Shown in pieces: positions 7,368 through 12,958 of a stretch of 12,958 bases of DNA. The stretch's first letter is position 1. Each line of letters opens with the position of its first letter. A program made the translations under genes and the position numbers. Source of the stretch: Magnetococcales bacterium (GTDB lineage: Bacteria; Pseudomonadota; Magnetococcia; Magnetococcales; JADFYX01); assembly GCA_015232795.1 (NCBI GenBank), contig JADFYX010000038.1, forward strand, positions 1-12,958. Direction: 5' to 3'. The notes beneath the pieces are model-generated. The model did not search any database and had not been told where the DNA came from. It worked only from the letters and a program-made list of their open reading frames with translations.

Positions 7368-8144
7368 TTAAACCATATGCCAGTTTTTCTTGATATATGG
7401 AATCATATCGAGTTGCTGGGGCTTTGGTAGACCACCAAAATCTATCATTTTAACCCCTTGAGGTGGTTGGGCAGGAACCTGAAATGAGTCGTTAAACTTT
7501 TTACAGATCCAGATAGGAGCACTGACGCCATCTGCTGGCACAAACCAGATATCTTTTTTTGTTACCTCAAAACCACTTAGTGCTGGTGACCCATCTACCT
7601 TGGTAAATTGAAATTTAAAATTCTTTTTTAACTCTGGATATTTTTCATCTATATAATTGACATTTTTTAGTTGCGGTCCAATCCAGACCTGATCTCCACC
7701 TTCTCTATTCTGCAGATCTTCATATATTGCCATAAAATTGTGATAAATCCTCTCTAAAGAACCTGTCTGGAAAATCATCAACGATGAGCTAAATTTATTC
7801 CCCAGCCACTCCACTGCATCGCTTACACAGGTTATCTCTTTCCCACTCTCAATAGCCTCAATGATCTCAGCATCAAAATTTTCAAGAATAACAATATCTA
7901 TATCCAGGTAGAGGTTCCAACCCGCAGCCATTTCAGGATCAAATAGCAACACCTTGTTCCACCATCCCAAAACACGGATTTTTGGTTTTATGGGAGTTAT
8001 AAAATCCGGCAGTTGTGTTGGTCTATCGGTAAGACAGTATGGGGTGACATCTAATTTTGATAATTTACAAAATTGTTTAATTAACTTATCCGCATAGATC
8101 ATCTGGTATTTGTCAGTGCATACGGTTAATAAATTAATTTTCAT
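7368..8144 (-). CDS. Small DxD-motif glycosyltransferase (GT-A type), specificity unknown
   Basis: This 258-residue protein has no signal peptide or TM helix. It opens with a beta strand (MKINLLTVCTDKY). GWWNKVLLFDP and LYLDIDIVILENFD (Asp81-x-Asp83) follow, which is the nucleotide-sugar/metal-binding arrangement of GT-A enzymes with a GT8-like look. GGDQVWI near the middle resembles the acceptor-side GDQ seen in related enzymes. The length suits a compact single-domain enzyme. Start ATG 8144 has AAAGAG seven bases upstream. It begins 44 bases after the GspF-like gene on the same strand, so cotranscription with the pilus/secretion genes is likely and a surface or pilin glycan is a reasonable but unproven target. 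Its stop is seven bases from the stop of the convergent kinase gene, with no terminator hairpin between. Confidence 0.75.
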   Translation of the reverse strand: MKINLLTVCTDKYQMIYADKLIKQFCKLSKLDVTPYCLTDRPTQLPDFITPIKPKIRVLGWWNKVLLFDPEMAAGWNLYLDIDIVILENFDAEIIEAIESGKEITCVSDAVEWLGNKFSSSLMIFQTGSLERIYHNFMAIYEDLQNREGGDQVWIGPQLKNVNYIDEKYPELKKNFKFQFTKVDGSPALSGFEVTKKDIWFVPADGVSAPIWICKKFNDSFQVPAQPPQGVKMIDFGGLPKPQQLDMIPYIKKNWHMV

Positions 8145-8188
8145 ATATTACTCTTTGAATCCCATACAAACCACCATTATAGAGTTTG

Positions 8189-9412
8189 TTATGGTAACAA
8201 CCCATTATTGCCAACAAGATTATAAACAGGCAAAAATACTGATAAAATAATCCAAACCAACATAATTCCCATTATCAAAGTAAGCATTGGTTCAATCATG
8301 CTCTGAATTTTATTAACGGTGCTTTGTATCTCCCTGTCTAAGAAGTAGCTGGCATTTAGCAACGCAGAAGATAACTGCCCTCCCTCCTCCCCAGCCTCCA
8401 TAAGTTTTGGTAGCGGAGGAGGAAAAACCTCTGCATCACGAAATGCAGAACTTAAGGTGCGCCCATTTGAAACATGGCTTACAACGCTCTGTAAACGTCT
8501 CATAATCTCACGGTTTTCACTCAACTTAACATTTAAGTTTATGGCCTCTAAGATTGGTACACCAGCACTATACATCATGGCAAAATTGTTAGTAAAACGG
8601 ATGAGAAAAATTTTATAGATCAAGGGGCCAAAAAACCAAATTTTAAGTTTTAAACGATCTATTTTTAAATGTGTTCGCGGGCTTCTTTTGCAAAGAAAAC
8701 GTATGGTTAGCAAAAAACCAAAGGGGAATAAAAAAATGGTCCACCACCAGTTGACCAAAAAACCAGAAACAATAAGCAGAGCCTGTGTTATCAGAGGAAC
8801 ATCTTGGTTCATCATTGACAAAAAGCTCATAAGTTGCGGGACTATAAATATCATCATAAATAGACCAACAGCCAAGATTATCAGACCTGTAAAAGCTGGA
8901 TAACGAATAGCCTGGGCTGCTTTAGATTTTATCTCGTCTTCCCACTTTAAATTTTGCCCCAACCCTTGAAAAATTTCCACCAACTCTCCTGTACGTTCAC
9001 CAACCCTGACCATATTGGAAAAAGATATTGGAATAACAGGGGAGTGGGACTCCAAGGCATCAGAAAAATTTACCCCATTTAAGATGTCGGCCAACATGGA
9101 GGTAATCACCTCACGAAGTTGCGGTGACTCAGTACTCTCTTGTGCTCCCTCCAAGGCTACTTGAATTGAGTTACCAGCAGCCAACATCTGTTCCATATGG
9201 ATACAGAAGAGAATTAAACTTTTTCGCTCTACTGTTTTTGCTGCCCAAAACCGTAACCCACTAAATGCACCACTTTTGCTATAGGTATGGCTTATAAGAA
9301 TAAGACCCAAATTTGTAAGTCGGAAATCAAGATCCTGCTCATTTTCTGCCTTAAGCCAACCTCTGCGAATAGAGCCTTTGGAAGTTGCTGCCCTATAATA
9401 GTAGTGGGGCAT
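8189..9412 (-). CDS. Type II secretion/type IV pilus inner-membrane platform protein (GspF/PilC family)
   Basis: A 407-residue polytopic protein, the usual family length. A short N-terminal region (YYYRAATSKGSIRRGWL) precedes two T2SF repeats at ~65-190 and ~270-395, each with the family pattern: an F...M..ML.AG block, then VGERTGEL or AGEEGGQL before the membrane segment. Three membrane segments are visible at ~172-195, ~213-240 and ~374-398. In known systems this protein is the platform rotated by the GspE/PilB ATPase during pseudopilus or pilus assembly. The gene starts 11 bases after the ATPase stop, with an AAGGAG ribosome site overlapping that stop codon, so the two are translated as a pair. 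Whether the machine is a pilus or a secretion system cannot be decided because no pilin, prepilin peptidase or secretin is in the window. Confidence 0.93.
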   Translation of the reverse strand: MPHYYYRAATSKGSIRRGWLKAENEQDLDFRLTNLGLILISHTYSKSGAFSGLRFWAAKTVERKSLILFCIHMEQMLAAGNSIQVALEGAQESTESPQLREVITSMLADILNGVNFSDALESHSPVIPISFSNMVRVGERTGELVEIFQGLGQNLKWEDEIKSKAAQAIRYPAFTGLIILAVGLFMMIFIVPQLMSFLSMMNQDVPLITQALLIVSGFLVNWWWTIFLFPFGFLLTIRFLCKRSPRTHLKIDRLKLKIWFFGPLIYKIFLIRFTNNFAMMYSAGVPILEAINLNVKLSENREIMRRLQSVVSHVSNGRTLSSAFRDAEVFPPPLPKLMEAGEEGGQLSSALLNASYFLDREIQSTVNKIQSMIEPMLTLIMGIMLVWIILSVFLPVYNLVGNNGLLP

Positions 9413-9426
9413 GGTTGAGCTCCTTA
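9412..9426 (-). promoter_or_regulatory. Strong ribosome site of the GspF gene overlapping the ATPase stop
   Basis: On the minus strand TAAGGAG combines the TAA stop of the ATPase (9426-9424) with an AAGGAG Shine-Dalgarno (9425-9420), seven bases before the ATG at 9412. The arrangement favours coupled translation of ATPase and platform protein. Confidence 0.8.
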
Positions 9427-12189
9427 TACCTCTAATAGTCTATGGGAGGATATGTCCAAAACACGTGAAACTTCTTCTAGTGTTGTTTCACCAGCCATAA
9501 CTCTAGCAAAACCATCATCTACCATAGAGTGAAACCCCTTGGATTGTGCAAGTTCTTTAAAAGCAGTATGAGAAGCCCCTTTAAAGACCAAATCATCAAA
9601 ATCTTCATCCATCATAAGTACCTCCATCAATGGAAGTCGTCCCTTATAACCGCTACCATAACAGTGTTCACAACCAACTGGTCTGGCAATTTTAATACCC
9701 TCCCCCATTTCCAATCCAAGCATCATGGCTTCAGGGCTTTGAATTGGTTTTAACGTTTTGCATTTTTTACAAAGTCTACGCACCAACCTTTGGGATAGAA
9801 TGCTATTGATATTACCTGAGATAATATCACTGGTAACACCAAGATTTACCAACCTTGGGAGGGTACCGATAGTTGAGTTGGCATGGAGGGTGGTAAAAAC
9901 CATATGCCCTGTCATTGCGGCTTGCAGAGACATATTTGCGGTCTCTTTGTCATGTACCTCACCCACCAATATAATATCCGGGTCTTGCCACAACAGCGCC
10001 TTAATACCAACGGCATAATCCAAACCTGCTTCATGGTTAATTGAGGTTTGTAAAATGGTAGACATTGGATATTCAACAGGATCTTCCATGGTCATGATAT
10101 TCACCCCCTCTTTATTGAGGTGGCTAAGCATAGAATAGAGGCTGGTGGTTTTGCCACTTCCCGTTGGTCCGGTAACCAATACCAAACCACCGGGGCGTTT
10201 TAAAAGTGTATACATAGCTTCTAGATTATGTGAAGAGACCCCAAGCTCATCTAAAGAGCGGATCTCCTGACTTAAATCCAACACCCTTAAAACAATATTT
10301 TCACCATTGATAGTCGGCTGTATTGAGACACGAAAGTTAACGGTTTTACCTAGATAAGGTAAAGATATCTGCCCGGTTTGTGGCAGACGAGTCTCAGCAA
10401 TATTGATGTTTCCCATAACCTTGATGCGGACCACCAAACTTGCTAACAACTTTTTATGAATACTATATATTTGATGCAAAATTCCATCTATACGGTAGCG
10501 AACCCGCAAAAAACCAGCGGTTGGTCCAATATGTATGTCCGATGCATTGTGTTTTACCGCATCGTGAAGTAGAGCATTAACCAGACGCACCATGGGATGG
10601 CTAAAAGTCTCCTCAGACATGTTGCCCAGATCATCTAACTCCACCTCACCTGTCTCTAACTCTCGTAACACCCCTTCAACTGATAGTGCACTGGAATAGA
10701 GCCTATCAATAGCCCCTGTTATGTCTAACTCACCAGCTAAAAGGGGCTTTATCTGTACTCCGGCTTTTTGTTTTGACAAAAGATAATCAAGAGCAGCCAC
10801 ATTCATGGGGTTGGACATAGCAACAGTTAACATCTGTGTCTCTTCATCAAACAGCAGAGGCAAGATGCTGTGTTGCTGGGCAAAACTTTTTGTCACCAGT
10901 GCCAGGGCTTCAGGCTGGGGCAGTACTTCGGACAGATCCACACTTTCATGTTGTAATAGCTCTGCCAAGGTATCCCGCACCTCTTTTTCAGCCACCATCC
11001 CCATGTCAATAAGCACCCTACCCAAAGTACGGTCACCACCTCTTTGCTCTGTAAGGGCTGCTTGTAACTGATCTTGAGTGAGTAATTTTTTTTCAATCAG
11101 TACATCCCCCAAACGCCGCACAGAAACCGTAGTGGGTTTGGCATCATCGGATGTTATTGCGGTGATTGACTCTGTACTTTGAAAAGATTTTATAAATCGC
11201 TTAATAGGATTGCTGATATAGTATTGTAATTCATCTGGCAGGCCATAATGATTTTTTGTAGGACGTCTTAAGAGCAATTGACCAAAGAGAAGTTCCGTTT
11301 CAAAGCCCGGCTCAAAATGGGTCAGACCAATTTTTTGTTTCAGATCTGCACTATCAAAAACTGTGCAATTTAACCCATCATGAAAAATTAAAGATTTTGA
11401 TAAGTTTGTAGAGTGTGGTTTTTGAGTTACAAGAAAAATCTCTAAAGGTTCATCTGGACGCAAAAGACGAAGACTTAAAAGATAACTTTTTGTACGCAGT
11501 ACCTCTTCAAGGATATGTTTGCTTAAGGAAGCAGGATTATTCTCCATTATAGGAGTTTTACGACTGATTACAGTTTGGCCTTCTTCATAAAAAGTCTGTC
11601 GTAAACCATCAACGTGGATTGTAACCAGTAGAGCATGGACTATTTTTTTTGAAATTAAATGGAGTAAATTGCGACTTAAAAGTTGCAGAGACCAGATACC
11701 AGTAACCGGAGCTTGGTTATTTGTAAGAATCTTCATCCATCTGGAGATCATCTTTGGATTACTTAACCCAGAGAAAAGAATTTTTTCCTGTTTATCATCT
11801 CCCCACCCTTGATGAGAAGCATTACGATAAGGGGTGTTATTAAAAATCCTCTCCATGCGTCGCTTTATAACTAAGCGACGATCCTCACCATAAAGAGATG
11901 GAATTGTCTCAATTCGTAATCCCTCTTCAACGACATCAACCAAAACAAATATAGGGGACTTGTTAGACCTCTGCTTTTCCAACACCTCCGCAAAAAACTG
12001 CTCTCCATCTTTATTGTCTGGAAAGTGCCCTATAATTTCAAAGTTACCACCATCTCGCCAATAATAAAAAAACAAACCATGCTCAGTGAGCATTAATAAG
12101 CGTGAGGCAGTCTTTCGCTGTGGTAGAAAATTGTCGAGGTATCTATCTAAATAATTTTGCAGTCCCATAATATCATACCAAAAAATCAT
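9424..12189 (-). CDS. GspE/PilB-type assembly ATPase with MshEN domain and fused PilM/GspL-like N-terminal domain
   Basis: At 921 residues this is much longer than the usual 500-600 of the family. Residues ~1-340 are an extra domain (IKRRMERIFNNTPYRNASHQG, LFSGLSNPKMISRWM, PVTGIWSLQLLSRNLL, GLRQTF) resembling stand-alone PilM/MshI/GspL-like proteins found near pilus loci in proteobacteria. ~357-500 is an MshEN/T2SSE_N domain with two repeats (RLGDVLIEKKLLTQDQL; TLGRVLIDMGMVAEKEV), a fold that binds c-di-GMP in MshE. ~525-921 is the ATPase: Walker A GPTGSGKTT (674-682), MEDPVEYP Asp box, Walker B DPDIILVGEVHD (736-747), His box TGHMVFTTLHANS, and four Cys (807, 810, 840, 843) for zinc. Arg is replaced by Trp734 and His746 where LRQDPD and GEIRD are usual. 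The start is ATG 12189; ATG 12168 (MGLQNYLDRY) is equally possible because neither has a clear ribosome site. It heads an operon with the platform and glycosyltransferase genes. Confidence 0.92.
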   Translation of the reverse strand: MIFWYDIMGLQNYLDRYLDNFLPQRKTASRLLMLTEHGLFFYYWRDGGNFEIIGHFPDNKDGEQFFAEVLEKQRSNKSPIFVLVDVVEEGLRIETIPSLYGEDRRLVIKRRMERIFNNTPYRNASHQGWGDDKQEKILFSGLSNPKMISRWMKILTNNQAPVTGIWSLQLLSRNLLHLISKKIVHALLVTIHVDGLRQTFYEEGQTVISRKTPIMENNPASLSKHILEEVLRTKSYLLSLRLLRPDEPLEIFLVTQKPHSTNLSKSLIFHDGLNCTVFDSADLKQKIGLTHFEPGFETELLFGQLLLRRPTKNHYGLPDELQYYISNPIKRFIKSFQSTESITAITSDDAKPTTVSVRRLGDVLIEKKLLTQDQLQAALTEQRGGDRTLGRVLIDMGMVAEKEVRDTLAELLQHESVDLSEVLPQPEALALVTKSFAQQHSILPLLFDEETQMLTVAMSNPMNVAALDYLLSKQKAGVQIKPLLAGELDITGAIDRLYSSALSVEGVLRELETGEVELDDLGNMSEETFSHPMVRLVNALLHDAVKHNASDIHIGPTAGFLRVRYRIDGILHQIYSIHKKLLASLVVRIKVMGNINIAETRLPQTGQISLPYLGKTVNFRVSIQPTINGENIVLRVLDLSQEIRSLDELGVSSHNLEAMYTLLKRPGGLVLVTGPTGSGKTTSLYSMLSHLNKEGVNIMTMEDPVEYPMSTILQTSINHEAGLDYAVGIKALLWQDPDIILVGEVHDKETANMSLQAAMTGHMVFTTLHANSTIGTLPRLVNLGVTSDIISGNINSILSQRLVRRLCKKCKTLKPIQSPEAMMLGLEMGEGIKIARPVGCEHCYGSGYKGRLPLMEVLMMDEDFDDLVFKGASHTAFKELAQSKGFHSMVDDGFARVMAGETTLEEVSRVLDISSHRLLEV

Positions 12190-12245
12190 TGAACAACGTA
12201 GGGAGTTAGTATACTTAAAAGTTGAAAATACTATAAGAAAACAAA

Positions 12246-12274
12246 ATTCTACCCCAAAGTGCCATTACAAACAA
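12246..12274 (-). promoter_or_regulatory. Possible promoter of the ATPase/platform/glycosyltransferase operon
   Basis: On the minus strand TTGTTT (12274-12269) and TAGAAT (12251-12246) are separated by 17 bases. The -10 matches five of six consensus bases, the -35 only three. The predicted leader to ATG 12189 is about 50 bases. Nothing better was seen between the two divergent genes. Confidence 0.35.
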
Positions 12275-12283
12275 CTATTGCCA

Positions 12284-12300
12284 ATAACTTTGTTAGTTAT
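12284..12300. repeat. Inverted repeat between divergent promoters, possible operator
   Basis: ATAACT (12284-12289) and AGTTAT (12295-12300) flank TTGTT. The 17-base dyad lies just upstream of the -35 elements of both proposed divergent promoters. Its placement suits a dimeric regulator, but short AT-rich dyads arise easily by chance. Confidence 0.25.
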
Positions 12301-12310
12301 CCTTCGTTTA

Positions 12311-12338
12311 TTGACACATCCTTTTAAATCAATAGAAA
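12311..12338 (+). promoter_or_regulatory. Possible promoter of the formyltransferase gene
   Basis: A perfect TTGACA (12311-12316) is followed after 16 bases by TAGAAA (12333-12338, four of six matches). The predicted start lies about 65 bases before the ATG at 12411. Confidence 0.45.
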
Positions 12339-12410
12339 ATAATTAACAATGTACCCTGGACACTCTAAACAAATAAGCAGCAAAAATATTTTTCAAGAAA
12401 TGGCAAATAC

Positions 12411-12958
12411 ATGAAAATAATCTATGCAGGTTGTAATTTTTTTGCCTCGGTTTTAGATGAAATATTATCTAACCCTAATTGTGAACTGCTTTTCTGTCTT
12501 ACCGAGAATGCAAATGAGGAGGGGAAAACCGTTGCCAAACTCTGTGAGCTACACGGCATCCCGTTACATTCTGGACCTTGGACAGAGGATCTAATAGAGA
12601 CAATCAACACATACAATGCTGATCTTTTTATATCTGCTGCCTACCCGTATTTGGTTCCTGTTGCAAAAATAAACCCCAAACACTGCATTAATATTCACCC
12701 CAGCCTTCTACCCATGGGCCGTGGACCAAATCCCTTGCCTAATCTGCTAACAGAGTCACCCCAATTCTCAGGGCTTACCATACACACTATGAGTGGCAAA
12801 TTTGATGAAGGGGCAATTATTTTAAAAACCCCCATAGCCATAGATCCAGATGATAATTTTGACAGCTTATCCATGAAAATGTTTATTGCTGCACCTAAAT
12901 TAATAGATGAATTTTTACATAAATATCCCGAAATAATCTCTCAAGCATACCCCCAACA
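12411..12958 (+). CDS. Formyltransferase-fold enzyme, Met-tRNA/sugar-formyltransferase type (3' end beyond the window)
   Basis: 182 codons are visible from ATG 12411 (MKIIYAGCNFFASVL) and the frame is open at the right edge. The Rossmann start, SAAYPYLVP, the loop INIHPSLLPMGRGPNPLP and the block GLTIHTMSGKFDEGAIIL match Formyl_trans_N. The catalytic Asn and His are in INIHPS and the Asp in FDEGAI. Such enzymes transfer a formyl group from N10-formyltetrahydrofolate to an amine on Met-tRNA, an amino sugar or a related substrate. The usual xYRGxxP following the catalytic loop is MGRGPNP here, and the sequence is only moderately like bona fide fmt, so a specialised formyltransferase is more likely than the housekeeping one; the C-terminal domain that would decide this is outside the window. 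The ribosome site is weak (AAGAAATGG about 7 bases ahead). Confidence 0.85.
   Translation, partial: MKIIYAGCNFFASVLDEILSNPNCELLFCLTENANEEGKTVAKLCELHGIPLHSGPWTEDLIETINTYNADLFISAAYPYLVPVAKINPKHCINIHPSLLPMGRGPNPLPNLLTESPQFSGLTIHTMSGKFDEGAIILKTPIAIDPDDNFDSLSMKMFIAAPKLIDEFLHKYPEIISQAYPQ

Noticed and set aside
8186..8200. TTGTTA/TAACAA hairpin at the end of the GspF-like gene as a terminator
   Set aside because: Only six weak pairs, a 3-base loop, no T tract, and it overlaps the last codons; the next gene follows closely.
10805..11071. Plus-strand ORF of 88 codons, and other ORFs antisense to the ATPase, kinase and platform genes
   Set aside because: They lie opposite or out of frame with strongly supported domains and have Ser/Cys-rich shadow composition.
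12261..12266. TGGCAC on the minus strand upstream of the ATPase gene as a sigma54 promoter
   Set aside because: The matching TTGC element is absent at the required spacing; the sequence there is GGTA.

Overview
The window is about 13 kb of fairly AT-rich bacterial chromosome with high coding density. The families present (CHASE/PAS/GAF hybrid histidine kinase with a C-terminal Hpt, GspE/PilB-type ATPase with an MshEN-like domain, GspF/PilC protein, TPR-fused glycosyltransferase) point to a Gram-negative, probably a low-GC pseudomonadotal lineage. The genus cannot be named from the sequence alone. No rRNA, tRNA, CRISPR array, insertion sequence or phage gene was seen.

Left part (1-3045, minus strand). 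A TPR glycosyltransferase gene runs off the left edge. Upstream of it is a 346-base gap that is not empty: it carries the wrecked 5' end of a cheR-like methyltransferase gene. That remnant sits 8 bases behind an Hpt-like gene, which is itself translationally coupled (2-base gap) to a small gene of unknown function. These three look like one operon: small unknown protein, Hpt-like protein, CheR. The CheR reading frame is broken by a stop codon at the position of a conserved Tyr. The Hpt-like protein has Gln where the phosphorylated His should be.

Centre (3046-7360, plus strand). Divergent from that operon is a 1417-residue membrane hybrid kinase: TM, CHASE, TM, PAS, GAF, HisKA, HATPase, REC, REC, Hpt, C-terminal helical module. 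Its last ~205 residues are clearly paralogous to the neighbouring Hpt-like protein. The two transcription units start within about 75 bases of each other and their promoter elements overlap, so they were probably regulated together.

Right part (7368-12189, minus strand). A probable operon encodes a GspE/PilB-family ATPase, a GspF/PilC inner-membrane platform protein and a small DxD glycosyltransferase. The ATPase is unusual: about 340 residues resembling a PilM/GspL-like cytoplasmic protein precede an MshEN-type (potentially c-di-GMP-binding) domain and the ATPase core. Two normally conserved arginines around its Walker B region are replaced. No pilin or secretin gene is in view. The kinase and glycosyltransferase genes converge with only 7 bases between them.

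Right edge (12411-12958, plus strand). A formyltransferase-fold gene (methionyl-tRNA formyltransferase/sugar-N-formyltransferase type), divergent from the ATPase gene, runs off the window. The 221-base gap between the two holds a plausible promoter for each and a small inverted repeat between them.

The most noteworthy items are the His-less Hpt duplicate beside a dead cheR, and the PilM-like/MshEN/GspE fusion.
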